This document shows positions 48,416-61,500 of a DNA stretch of 64,000 bases, piece after piece. A program made the translations under genes and the position numbers. The DNA is taken from positions 1,814,352 through 1,878,351 of the forward strand of contig VXAI01000095.1 in NCBI GenBank assembly GCA_013399305.1. The letters run 5' to 3'. The DNA is from Rostratula benghalensis (taxonomy: Eukaryota > Chordata > Aves > Charadriiformes > Rostratulidae). Position 1 is the first letter of the stretch. Every line of letters begins with the position of its first letter. The notes beneath the pieces are model-generated. The model was not told the DNA's origin, made no database searches, and saw only the letters and a program-made list of their open reading frames with translations.

Positions 48416-51400
48416 CAACTTTAATAAGGTTTCTGAACTTGAAAAGATAACAAAGGACAAAATAGCTAATATGAAAACTAAGAGAAAGGAGTGAAGCTGT
48501 AAGCAGTACATTGTTCCATCTGTCTAATACTAGACTGAGACTGGGATTTGGTTAAGTCTAGCCCAAGTGTTTGATAGCTGTGGTAGGTATAAAGGGTCAT
48601 TTGTCACTAAAATTCTGCCAACTCAGACTTCCCATTGTGCTAACTAATCAAGAAATGATGGGTCTTGTCCTGGTCAGGTTGCAAAATAAAGCACAGGGAA
48701 TGTTAATACCTGATTAATGCCTTGCAAGGCCTGTGGTCAGTGACACAACAGCAGAAAATGCCTGTCTGGAAAATGTGAGCCTGGCTGTGGTTGAGGTACC
48801 ATTGCCTGAGCAGGCTGTGGGGAAGATAAAGGTTATGCATGAGAGGAGGGACATTTTGCAAGTGCTTTTGAAAAAGGTTGCTTTCAATGTATGTTGGAGC
48901 TGAGATGAAGTGGCAGCTTGCTGTATGTTTCGTGGTAGCTGCTCCACAGGCGCAACCTGACAATAAAGGCTGCTGAGCATGTGGAAATTTATACTGGAGC
49001 AAAATTATCCCATCCATTGAAAGGTATGGACATAACCTAGCTGCACACTTCCCTGGTGTGAAATAAACAGAATTACTTCAGAGCCAAGTGTTTTGGATGT
49101 CTTTGTTGTAGGCACTAGCCAGAATCTTTGTACTATTTAATTCCCCCTACAGTATGGTGGAGCTGGTTTTTTGCAGATATGCCTGTAGGATCCTCCCCAG
49201 TCCTGTCTTACAAAGATGCCATCACCTGTATCCCATTCCAGCTCAATTCTTGTTAAAAGGACACTTCCTGGAGATGGGAACAACACCTTTCTAAAGCAGC
49301 CTAAAGCATGGTTGGTGTGAGAGTCCTCCTCTCCAAATGTTTTCCAGAAATGGAGTTCATACTAAAAATAGAGTTCATTTACTGATCTCATGCTGACTTC
49401 TTGGTAATGGCACAACACTGATAGGCTTCCTAGTTTTCAGAGGCAGCCTTAGGAGATACCAGCCCAGCTGCCATCGTACCGTTAACAGCGGCAAAATTGT
49501 AGAAACTCCATCCAAGTGTTGCTGTGTATTAACACATCATCGTGTTTGTGTGTTGCCTGGAGTCGACATATGATTGCAATTGTTGACCTGTTTAAACAAT
49601 AAAACATAGCTATAGGCCTTTGGAAGCCAAAAGGCTTTACATTAAGCTGGGATATGGCAATGTGTGGGAGGGGTGTAAGGAATGTTGTCATGCATTTGGC
49701 TTGAAATTGTCCTGGTATGTGCCAATATCTCTTCTATAAATCCAGTAGACTTATATACTTAGTTTGCCTATTTTGCATGTAGCAGTTTGCTGGTTTTCTC
49801 TTGTTCCTAATCCCCATCTTCTAACCAAGAAAACAGATGGTTTGAAGCTGTTGTCCTTCCCTGCCATCTGAGTTGTCTTTCTATTCAAGACACCTCAGCC
49901 AAGGTCAGGTGGGGTCAGATGGCTCTGGTGCTCTGGCACAGAAGTACCAGAAGGGAAGTATAATCTCTGCTCGGCTCTTGGAGTTCAGTTCTGCCCCCAC
50001 CAGCTCCACCTGCTTCCACCTTACAAGTCCTGGTGTACACAGCAGCCTTAGCAGTCTCTTGGTCCCTTGCAGCAAGCTAGCAGGACCCTGCTTTCTCTGG
50101 AAGAAAATTTCTTTCCAAAAATTTCAAGATGGATTACCATACACCGGCGTCAACCCCGTGCCATCACCATGCTGGAGGACCTTGTTCTGTTGGTGGAGTG
50201 AAAACCGCAAGTTCTTCTGTGTTTTCCCCAATGCCACATGGTCCACTAGGAAAAGTATGTTTTTGAAGCATCACAAGCACCAATATGCTGTGGAGTTCCA
50301 GGCAGAGAAGAACCGGTGTAAGAAAGGAAGCCCTGGTGACCAACTTGCTGGCAAGCTACTTACCTCACTTGTTGTCCTCCTCCTGTGTGACGATAGGGCA
50401 CCCAGAAACAGGCAGGCTGTGGGAACTGCTCCTGAACAGCATTTCTTCTGCCAGTTGAAGAAATGGACCTGTACTGAACATGCTTGGTAATACTTCTCCA
50501 TGCAACTTGCACTTCGGCATCCTCCTGTTTATCTTTATTTGGAGGCAGGTCAGTAGGAAGACAGGAGTTCCTCAAATGCTACATAAGTTAAAAGGCCAGT
50601 TATCTTTTTTGTGTGCTTTTTTTTTTTTTTTTTGACCTCTTATGATGTCTCTGGCTTCCCTTCACACTCTTTAGAAATGGACTGGTCTGCCTGGAGAGAG
50701 ACTTTTTAACAAAAAATGTTTTTTAACTTTGCCTTGGACTGCAGGACTGAAGCATCTTCACTTTGGATGGGAAGAATTGTTTATAAAAGGAGAGTTAAAA
50801 TGAGAGTAAGCAGAGAGGGATCACAAACTCCACTTAGCAGTAACTACACAGAAGGTAATCAAAGAGTCTCCAAAGGTGACCTCCATGTGTCTTGCATTGC
50901 CACTTCATGTGACAGGCCCCACGACAAGTGCCTGGAGGCTGCACTGTACCACATTCATTATTTTGTCAGAGCTGCCGCGTCTGCCAAATGGTGACCAGAC
51001 ACTCAGACAGACTTTCCCAATTAGCAGAGTCCTGCAGCTGATGTCTGGGGCTTGCATATGTGTTCCTTGTGTGTTACCACAGCCGAGACACTGGCTGGGT
51101 CCACATGGCCTGAGGTAGGTGTCCACCTCAGCCGCTGGGCTAGAGAGAAGCAGCTGGGCTTTCTTGAAAGTTGTGGTTTCCCTTGGCTCCTCTTGTTTGG
51201 CTGTGAAAGACTCCTGTTTGGGTGTTTCATCCTTTCATCCCTCTATGGCCTGGGTGGAGCTGGAGCCTCCAGTGTGACTTGTCTGGATCATGCCACAGGC
51301 CTTGGCATCATCCTTGACCTCAGGAGAGAGCAACTCTGCACGCTCACCATGGTGGAACCTACAGGATGTCTGTGTGTGGGGCCAGCTGCTGGTTCAACTC

Positions 51401-52707
51401 AGTCTCCAGGTGAGCCCTTGCACCCTTGGCATTTCCAGCTTCTCCCAAGCCTCCAGGGGCTTATAGCAGTCTCAGAGTAACTCCAGACATGCTTGTCTTG
51501 TCCTTCCTCTCTTCCCCACAGACACGCTTCATGCCCTTCCCTCCCCTGCATGATCATTGTCCCTTTCCCCTCTTGCTCTGCTTGCAGCTGCTTTGTCTCT
51601 CACAAACTTGCTTTGCACCCACCAGAAACTTCACCACCTTTGCAGTCTATACAAAATACCTCCCCTCATCTGCTCAAGCACATTTCATCCCCTCCCTCAG
51701 CTCTCTGAAGAAAATATTTTTCTCTTCATACTCTTGTCTTATGTCTCCCCTTACTGTTGCTTTCTGGCTGGGTTTTGTTCTGAGGTCTTTTATAACGATT
51801 CCATGTTTTTTGTGCAGCAGCACTTAGAAGCTACACCCAGACATGAGGATGCTGGAAGGCCACGTCCAAAGAAATGGTCCTTCTCTCAAGAGCTTGCAGA
51901 CCACGGGTGGTCCTGGGGAAAAGGCAGTTTGCTGCTAGATTTATTGGCAGCAGCAATCTGGAAAGGCACGGAGATGAGCATAGGCTGCTTCTGAATCGAG
52001 TGAGTGAGCCTGTAACTGTGGTTACCACACTAGCAGGGGAGGGAAAGGGATATTCCCCACTGGTTTTATATCCTCATACACACTTTTTGTTATTGGAAGT
52101 AGCAACGAGTAAAATTCACATCACTTTGGAGTTGCCCCTTACAGAAACTGGGCTGCAAGATCCAGCCCCACACCTGGATACTGCTCATAATGTGGACTGG
52201 CAGAGAGGGAAATGCTCATTTATTCAGCAGGAGGAGAGCACCAGTAACACACCAGTCTGTATGGCTGGCTCTGCTACCCCAAAAAGCATCAACTGCTGAA
52301 AGATCACCAGCAGTTTCTGTAAGGTCACTGCACACTACAGCATCATTGCACAGCCGTCCTGGAGACAGGCACTGAAACTATTCAGGCTGTCGATGAATTG
52401 GTGAAAAAGGGTATCCCATAACATGATCTTTAGGTTGCACAGACATCAGTGCAACCATAGCCTGGCTAACAAAGCCAGACAAGCCATTCTTGGGTGGGTT
52501 GGGTTTTGGGTTTTTTTCATTTTCTTGCAAAAGATGTTATTTCAGCATTTTGCAGCTTCCACCTCTTTCCCCAGCTCTGTATTTTTCCCCTTGATTTTGT
52601 CTCTAATAGCAAAAAGACCCAACCAGACTGCAGCTTTGTTTGGCACCAAACTTTCCTCCTGAGATGATCGCACAAGAAGTCTTTTATCACTTTGGTGGCT
52701 CTGAGCC
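48416..52707. other. Intergenic, no gene recognised
   Basis: Contains a T17 tract (50617-50633) and a markedly pyrimidine-rich stretch (about 51500-51740). The open frame at 49873-50490 (205 codons) has no family resemblance, and a second frame is open over part of it. No repeat family was recognised. Confidence 0.6.
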
Positions 52708-52843
52708 AGAGCTGCTCGTGGTGGAAGTCGCTGGGACTGTAACCCCAGGCCGTCGTGGAACGAGAGTCGAGCTCGGGCTGTCAGCGAGGCGAGTTGCAGC
52801 AGTTGGAGCCCCTGCCAGGACACGTCAGTACTTCTGAGCGTGC
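52708..52843. other. Small CpG-rich patch in intergenic DNA
   Basis: About ten CpGs in 136 bases (for example CGTCGTGG, GTCGAGCTCGGG, AGCGAGGCGAG) in CpG-poor surroundings. The patch is open on both strands, an effect of its composition. It might be the core of an unknown regulatory element; it is too small for a normal CpG-island promoter. Confidence 0.35.
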
Positions 52844-55800
52844 TTCTCCTGGTGCAGCTTTCGTTAAGGAAAAGGTATGAAATCCACATCTAGACTGAAT
52901 TTGACCTTTAAAATAATTAGGTGTTGTCTAAAATATAACTCCTGTCCAGAATCATGGTCTAATTCCTTAGGAAATCGCTATAATTCGAGCCTACGCTGCT
53001 CCCCACTGCCCTATAACATCATGTCACATCTTGATTTTCTCACAGGGCTGCTTCTCCTCCTGTGCCACTTGTGCAGCGTTGGCTTCAGCACCATCAGATC
53101 TGCCTGATGCCCACTTTTGTGTCAAGGAAGGAGGGCCCTGCTTGAATGAACAGGCTGCTGCTCTCTCCAGACATTGGCAAGCTCTTGCTCCCGGCTTCTT
53201 CCCCACGTGGTTTCCCAATACCGGCCAACAATACCTTAGGAGGGGTCTGTGACACTCAGCCCAAGAAATGCTGTCAGTCGCATTTCCCAAAGGGTAAGGA
53301 AGATTACAGCTGTTTGTTTTCCCAACCATGTTTTGCTGAAGAAACAACTTTAAAGGGGGAAAAAGAAAAAACCACATTATTGTGTAAGCAAGATGGAAAA
53401 CAGCTTTCTGCGGGTTCCCAGGTATTTATGTGCCGTTCTCTCTGCAACGATATCAGCAACAACATCGCCTGTGGCTGGCTGACTATTAACTGTGGATGGT
53501 TTTGCAACAGCTGTGTGCACAGGACCTTCCTTCCCAAGCAAATGTCTTTTCCCTGGCTGTCCCCATGGTTTATTTGTACACAAGGCAACTGCAAGGTTAC
53601 CGAGGCTCTCCATCAGCTGTACAAACTCACAGGAGAATCAGCTCTGTGTGTGTCCCTTTCTGAGAATTACAGATTTTGGGGTAGTAGGCTCTTGGGCAGA
53701 TCCTACAAGAGATCTGGTCTTTCTTAGGTGTCTCTAAAGGAATTATTGCCTATGCTTATGCTACAAGCTATGAATTATCTATAGCCTTATGTGTAAGAAA
53801 GAGAAAACATATTTCCTTGTTTGTTTTCCAGCCTCCTCGCAGAATGGTTCTAAAAGCAGAAGTATCTTTCACTAAGGAAAAAAATTGACAAGAAATCCTC
53901 ATGTCTGTCAAAATTTTCTTAGATGTTTTTCAGAATATTGCTATGACTTGCCAGACTCCTCCCTTTTTTTCCCCTGATTTACCCCAGATATTTCCATTTT
54001 TGGCTGAAAAACTCAAGTTTGGGATTTTTTTTTGACCAACAACGTCAGTGAAAAGCCAGGCTCTTTTCTCTAATTTTTCCGCTTAATTTTTTAAACTATC
54101 TTCTGGCAAAACAGAAATATTGTTTTGATGGAAAATTTTCAACCAGCTCTGCTCATTTAGTTTCTGCTAGCAGTCACACGGGCAGAACAGTGCATCTTCC
54201 AAAAGAGGAGACTGTCCGAGGCAGGCGATGACGAACTCTTCTCTCCCCAGCTCTGTGCCCCCGCCAGCGCTGGGCTCTTTTGCAGGCCTCAGCCCTTAAT
54301 GAGAGCCATCTTTCTAGAGATGTTTCCAGCCTAAATCTCTCTTGGCAAAGCAAGCAGCTCAGCAATTCAGGTACGTTGCCAGGCTAAAGGAAGATGTGGG
54401 TGGCACAGAAGGATCTCCTCCGACCGAAGGGCTGTGAGACTCAGAGGAGCCGTGTTGTGCACCTCTTACCCCTCTTGGTTCCCAGTTGGCAGGGAGGAGT
54501 GGGGAAAAGGGGCTAGTCCAGCTCACTTTCAAAGCAGGCTTCAGTGTGCTGTTGTTCAGTGGAGATGTTGAGATACACCACCAGCTGAGCCATGCGCAGC
54601 CATGAGCAGTCTCCATGGAACCCTGAGAACCTCCAGGGACAAATCCTGAAGTGGCTGAAGGGCTGAAATGACAGCAGTCACATCACTGCTGTGTGTCTAT
54701 TGCCCATCTGTCCATGGGGAAGGGCTTTTTCACACTGAGTCTGGAGCGTGAATTCCAGGGGAGTCCAGTTCCTCTCATTTTGTGAATTCCTGTGAGGAGC
54801 TGACAGACAAAGAAGGAAGATGTTACTCCAGAGGTGGGCAGAAGCCAAAATTCAGTGTTTGGCCTCTGCAGCCAAAGAAGCATCTGCCTATTGGCTACAT
54901 GTGCAGTCTCCTCAGGGGACAGCCATCCCTCAACAGTCCTAATATTTGCAAAGTGCTCTGAGATCTTTCAGTGAAAGGCCTTTAGATGTGCCATTTCTGA
55001 CCATTGTCTGATTTTAGAGGGTTAAGTTAGGAACAGGAAATAGAGTGACTAAAGGAAAGCCATTAATATTAAATTCTGCCCTTGCCAGATAGTCTTGTGG
55101 TGTTATCTTTGCTCTTTCATGAAATATTTTGCAGTTTTCCTTGCAGGGCATTTTTTACAGGGGTAGCAACCGAGGAGCTGTAACTTGGCACATCTCCACC
55201 TGCTTTTCTGTAGCAGTGCACATTTGTGCTCTGGGATTTGAAGAATTTCCTATGCCTCTAGAATTGATATGCGAACAGTCAGCTGTACAGACATCAATCT
55301 GTCCAGTAGACACGCTGCGTGGCCTAAGAAATAATACAGGTGGTCAGCACCATGCTGGTGACTCCTGAATTTCTGGAGCAAACAGACTCATTTTACTATG
55401 TCTAGAACAGGAGGTCCTGTATACACCCTCCAGTCATGTAATCTGCTGTGCTTGACTGATCACAAAACACTCACCAAGACTTCCCTAACAAAATTCTTGG
55501 GTTTTGCCAAGGAAAGCAAGGATTTGCAGGAAATAAGAGCCGTGACCTTACTGCCTCACGAATAGCTTGGAGATCTCAAGGTGCTCATCTCAGCAAAGAT
55601 ACTGGTGCCAGAGCAAACATCAAGCCCTGTGTGGCCAGTGCACAGTTCTTCCAGCATCCCTTTCTTTACCTTTTCCAATGGGCATCAGCTCCACTGTGAT
55701 AAAAGCAGGAGTGGGACAGCTGAGTCTTCTCCAGGTTGTGTGCTGTGTTGTGGTAAGTCACCCATGTATAGGTCCTGCTACGCGAGCAGGTACGGGATGA

Positions 55801-56174
55801 AGGATGTTAAGACTGGGAAAGATGAGTGATGCTGCATAACCCAGCTCAAACCATTCCTCTCACTTGTGACTTCATGACAGCCAAAAGCTGTGTGCTTGAG
55901 CTGCTGTGCACCCCGTGGGCAGTTAAAGCCTGAGGGGAAAATTTCAGAGAGAAAGAAACATGGCTCCAGAGAGCCCTGTAACTCTAAGCAAGTTGTTCAC
56001 CAGGGCGGTCGCCATTCCAGTTACAAAGAAGCCTTTCATTTCCCATTGATACTTCTCAGGTTGCAAGGAGAGCCATTCTTCTGCTCCTGAAGGCCCTAGC
56101 TGCAGACACAGCCTTGGAAGGGAAGCTTGCTCTCATGGCTACAGCAAAGGAATGGGAAGCACGAGATCTGGCAT
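52844..56174. other. Intergenic, no gene recognised
   Basis: AT-rich to mixed sequence. The open frame at 53146-53727 (193 codons) is cysteine-rich, but its cysteines are irregular and fit no known knot or domain; parts of the opposite strand are open as well. Nothing else can be supported. Confidence 0.6.
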
Positions 56175-56245
56175 GAAGTCCTGCTCCCATTGAAGCCAAT
56201 GGGATCTTTGCCATTGGCTTCAGGGGAAGCCAAGATTTCACTCTG
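56175..56245. repeat. Old palindromic repeat, best-preserved copy
   Basis: A perfect 12-bp inverted repeat, TGAAGCCAATGG (56191-56202) and CCATTGGCTTCA (56211-56222), stands around GATCTTTG, flanked by GTCCTGCTCCCAT on the left and CCAAGATTTCACTCTG on the right. The layout matches an old interspersed family of sauropsid genomes that I know by pattern but cannot name. The inner arms carry a CCAAT motif on each strand. Confidence 0.55.
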
Positions 56246-58527
56246 CAGCCAGATTTGCTGGTGTGTTGAGCTATGCTGAGAGCAGGACCAGAAAGGTTCT
56301 TGGTTTCCTGATAAAGCTGTTACTGCCTCAGTGCCTCTGCTGCAGATAGCTGGTTTCTCACCTCACATTGCCCCCTGTTTGCCTTCATGTTCTTAAATCT
56401 TACTCTTAGACCAGAAACTCTTAGAGAAACAGACTGGCTGTGTGGTTTATGCCTGTTGTATTGTCCCATGTCTGGAGCTCCTAGGACATCCCTACCAGCA
56501 AAATCATCCCCTTCGTTGTGGATTATCAAGGGTGCAAGAGAATGGCATAAAGCACAGGGCTGGGATAAGTGGCTTAAATGAAGTAAAACATTCAGGATTT
56601 GCTCCAGGTAAATAACTGCCTTTTCCTTCTGGCAGTGGCTTGAATCAGCTCTAGAATTAACTCTGAGTGGTTCAAGGGAACCTGAAGAGATTGTAAAGGT
56701 GGTCCACAGATGGTCTTCCCTGCTTTACACCCTCACACCAACGTGAACTGTTGGCAATCTTGATACTATAAGAACCCCTTTTTCTCTTGTCTCCTCTCTT
56801 TCAAGGTTAGATGGAAGCCAAATTGTGTTAGTGATGAGCTGTGGTTTAGGTACTCATGAGCCTGACAGTAAAACTTTACCAAATTATTATGGTTCCCCTT
56901 GCTAATAACCCACCTCAAAGGTCAACTTGCTGCTGTAGTGATGTAAGTGTTGAGTAGTGCACGATACAGTGCTCCTGGATGTGTTACACACCCTTGTGCC
57001 AGCTCTTGCAACCCACACAGTGTCCATGTTTGGGCAGGGTTAGTGCCTTCCTCTGAAAAGCAGGTGAAGATTATGTGGTTACACCACACAGCCCCATTTT
57101 GGCCTACACAGGTCCCGTTGCTTTTATTTGAACAGACACATGGTGGAGCCTCTGTATGCCAAGGAAAAGAAACATTGCAAATAATACTTACTTCTTATTT
57201 ATATTTCTCCCTGATCAGGACGTCTCTCTCCCATTGTGTGGGTTTGGTCTCTGCTGCCCCTTTCTGGGAATATCTATAAACGCATCACATCTATAAAAGA
57301 AAGGCATGAAGGTTTATCTCCTGGAGGAAGAAGCAGCCCTGGCTTTTCTCACCTCTCCAGATGCCATGTTTGACAGCATCTTCTCCTCCTGGCTTGTGTT
57401 CTCTGGCCATCTGCGACTTGATCTCGTTCCTTTGACGTTTCCACAAAGAGTGGGAGCGGCTTTCTGGTAAGTTGAAACCATTGTGATATTTTTTTTTCCC
57501 CACAAGCAGGGAATTTCTAAGTGTAGATGCTTAAAGTTGAGATAATGTTGATTACACAGAGGTCCATAGCTAATAGCTTTACTCTGATTTCCTCCAGCAA
57601 GTTGAAGTAAAGCTACCCAGAAGTTCAGCATTGGTGTAGGAGCGCACTCCAGTGTTACTTGTTTAGGCACAAAGATTTTTACAGGCCAAAATACTTTTTT
57701 TTCTAGTAATAAAGGAGTAAGATTGAGGATGAAAGCAGAGAAAAAGACCCAAACAATGCAATATTCTCTCCTAATTGCTGAGCTCAGCTCTGAAGCACCA
57801 TTTCCCATCTATCTTTCACATCACTCTGAGTGTTCCCCAAGAGTATCTTATCAATAGATCCTTTCTTAACTTAGTGACTTCCTCCGAGCCAACTGTTTTT
57901 TCTGGTTCAGTCACTGGTACAGTGTTTGCATGAACTCTAAACTATCAACTTGTTCCTCTTCTATTTTCTTTGCTAATGTGACCCCCACCAGCTCTCATGT
58001 TTCCTAGGGCAAACACAATCAAACAAAATGAATCAGAATAAACAGAATTAGTGCTCATTCTTTCTTAATGATATGCCTGTAATTTTTTCCCCATTAGGAA
58101 ATTCAATCCAGCTACTTTTGCTCATGTTAATTCACTGTAGCTGCTATCCACAGGCTCTGGGTTACATGGAACGATGAGGTGAGGGAACAGTGCTTTGCTT
58201 TGAGCAAGAGCTCAGGATTTCTGTGGTTTGAATTTCAAGGAATGGGACAAGGTGGGGAGAGACCTCATCCGCTGCCACCTGGTTGTCTGTGATGTTCATT
58301 CTGTTGCTGGTCAGGTCCCACCTGGGAGCATGAAAGAAAGATGACACTTTGTACCTTTTGTCTATTCTTTCATGACTTTTATTCTCCAATAGTTCCTCTT
58401 CCCCTTCTTTTTTTTTTTTTTTTCTTCTGTTGTACTTGCTCTGATTTTAGCACTCCAAGAGGCAGCACAGAGTCCTGGCACAGCTTTCCCAGGATCCTGG
58501 CAGATTTAAAGGCCAAGCATCATGGCC

Positions 58528-58553
58528 ACCATGCTTCCCCACCATGCTTCCCC
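58528..58553. repeat. Perfect tandem 13-mer
   Basis: ACCATGCTTCCCC at 58528-58540 and again at 58541-58553. A local duplication. Confidence 0.95.
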
Positions 58554-61500
58554 CCTAGTATTAGCTCCATGCATATTAACAGTCTCCCTGTGGACGTGAC
58601 CTTGGAAACAACTTCTCATGAAGAAGCCCGTGGTGAAACTCCCTTCTTGCATCCAGGCCATGGACCTATGAAGTTCCTTCCCTTTGAGGTTGGTGTCTAC
58701 ACGGTGAGACTGCACCATGGGCCTGTGAGCCTGGCCTCCATCTCTGCAGCTTCTCAGGCTGCCTGCCCACCACCTGTGTGGGCACACAAAGGGCAAGGGC
58801 ACCTGCAGCCACTGAGGGCCAGCTCTGTCCTCCCTGGCACTATGATAAAAGCCCCCACTGCCCACTGGGGCCCTTCTCCTCGTGGTGGACATGATCCAGA
58901 GGGAAGGCAAAGAGAAGATTTGTCCGTGTTTATGGCTAACAATGTTCTTCCTTGCATTCAGCTCAGCTGGGAGCCCTATTAGTGACTTCCCAGTGGCCTT
59001 GTAGCCCAAGACCCATGTTTCTTTAATTTTGTCAAACCTGTTGGATACTTAGGGAAATGGCTGGGAATATTGTAAAGCAGCTTCTGGCAGCGAAGAGCCC
59101 CAGCAAAAGATTGCATAGATTCCTGGTAATTATTCTCAGTCTGTCCATCTCAGGCTTGCCTGTGCAGGGAGCTGCAGCATTAACCAGCAGGGACACAGCT
59201 CACATAGTAAAAGACATTGTTCTGCTCTTCTTCATTTTCCTTCCAAGAAACTGAATTGGCTAGTTGTACTATGCTTGGTACCTGGTGATTATGCTGCTAG
59301 TGTTTGTGTCACTTCGCTACTGTTCACAGTCTGCAGTTGCAGCTTTTCAAAGTCTTTACTGACAGCCAGACACATCTGTCTTCCCTGAATGCGTGCTCAC
59401 CCCAGCTTCCCAGAAAGCTGGGATTCTGGGCTCTGCTGAACATGCTAACACATTGTGCAGCCTTGTGTGAACCAGTTCACTTCCCTGTAACTCAGGGAAC
59501 CACTGCATATTCGCAGAGGTACCATTATAGCATTGCTTGGCTACAGCTTTATAAAGCACTTTGAGGTCCTTGAAAGAACAAGGTTAAGTGCAAACCTGTC
59601 CTGCTTTACTGTGGTTCAAGGTTGCCTGAGATCATGGTTTGAATTGAATGGAAAACAACAGCCAACAGAGCAGGTTGGATGTCCTTAATGGTGGTCAGGT
59701 AATGGTTTTGGGCATTTGCAGGGGCTAATTCACAGCCTGGTTACTGAAAGGGCAGAGCCATCTTGGGGCTGGGACCCCTCTGGTGGGCTGTGTGGAGGAC
59801 ACAGGAGTTCTGTCAGGGCCGTGCTTAGCCTTAGCTTTTGCTGTAACAATTACAAGTGACAAAATGTTGGTTTTCCCCATTTTCCTCCTCACAAGTTGGT
59901 TTAAAGGAGATGAAGGCAGATCCTGCTATAGCTTAGTACATTACCAGCCAACTCAAATGACTCCCCACTGTCTTTTCATCTACATGAGACTCTTAATGCC
60001 CTAAGTCTTTGCATGTCCTGGCACATAGCCCAGTTGAAGCATGAGCTCCAACAGAAGTTTTAAATTTAAAGCTCTTCTTTTGGCTTCAGAAATCCACAGA
60101 TTGAAGCCGAGAGATGCAATTCGGCTGTTTACTTGCACATCTGCAACAGCCCTGCTGTGCTATTGCACTCGCCTCAGTCAGGCAGTTGTGTTAACAGCAC
60201 TTTCTGATTAAAGTAGCAGCCTCAGTTACAGAAAAATCCTTTTCCTGTCTGGCAATTTATCTGATTTTTTTTTAATTGCTGGTGGACCACAAGACTGTTT
60301 TGTTTCCCATCTCTTATTATAATGAATCCATCATCATTGCTGGTGACTATGCTGGCTTTTGCTCTTTGGCTTTTTTTTACTTATTATTTTTTGCCATTTC
60401 CAGCATCATCTTGGACCAGTACCATTCAGATGCCACATTACATACCCATTGGGAAGCACTGATCTGAGCAGCCAGGCAAATACCAGGTACACAAACAACT
60501 CCTGAGGTTCTGCTCACCCAGAGCAGGAAAAAAGACACCCTGTTCTGGAAACAGCCCTGCCAGAAAATCCTTGCTAAGTAAATTATGTCTGACTGAATTC
60601 CCTGACTGAAATGTTCCTACTCTGAAAACTTGGCTTTTAAGGCCTTCACAGCCAAGATCAAGGCTTTTTCCCACATTCAGAGTCTCCAAGAGAATAAATG
60701 GTATGAGATGAACCCTGCATCTTTCTCCATGGTTCTGTCGGATAAGAGCATCTCTCTTCATCTCCCTGAAAGGGAGAGGGACACGCAGGACTCCATCCTG
60801 CCTGTAGTGCGACAAGCTCAGCAAGGCTTGTCTGGTGGGATGTGGTGCAATCTGACCTGAGACCTGGGATTTTCACTCCAGCCATGGCAGACAGTGCTGT
60901 AACTGTCTGCCTGCTTAACGGGCTTTGTAACATGAGCACGGAACTGCTTGGGCTGGGACTGCAGGAACTGGAGAAGGACCAGATGCAATGACAAAAGCAC
61001 AGGTTTCAGGGCGCACACCCTCTCCCATGAGGCCACGAAGCCCCTCTCTCCTACGACATGCTTTTCCCATAGTTTGATCAGCTGTAGCTGTCACTCTGGG
61101 CTTGTGCCCAGCACGGTGACCCTCAAATCTAGGAGAACCTCGGTTCCGCAAGACCTTTGCAAGGATGCTACAACCACAGGCTCCCAGATTGACAAGAAAG
61201 GGAAGCCTGCTGCTGCCCCCATGTGTTACTTGCTCATTATTGTTGCCAAACGCTGGTGAAGATGTGGAACCCCATTTGGGAGTGAAGGAGAGCCACGTTA
61301 AGCACAGCACGGCATCTCCACTACTGAGGTCAAAGATCTTATGTTGGAGGATCCTTCTGGATCTTCTGATCCTCCCACAAGCTTCCCTGGGGCATCTTGT
61401 ATTCAAAAAACCTGCAAATTGAGATTGGACATGTTTGGAAGGGAGGCAAACTGGAAACAGCGTGGAGGCACACAGCAAAGCACAGAGGCGTCATCGTCCC

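Noticed and set aside
49873..50490. 205-codon open frame, + strand
   Set aside because: No start context, no splice signals, no recognisable domain; other frames are open over its 3' part. It contains a stretch like LPYTG, but a sortase motif has no meaning in this genome.
53146..53727. 193-codon cysteine-rich open frame downstream of ADAMTS17
   Set aside because: The cysteines are irregular and fit no known domain such as a thrombospondin repeat or PLAC; parts of the - strand are open too. Most likely chance.
58341..58982. Longest open frame in the window (213 codons, + strand)
   Set aside because: It begins in a low-complexity stretch including a T16 tract, the opposite strand is open over much of it (58506-59009), and the peptide shows no domain or family wording.
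60915..61478. 187-codon open frame, - strand
   Set aside because: GC-richer composition makes open frames longer; both strands are open, and I see no family similarity.
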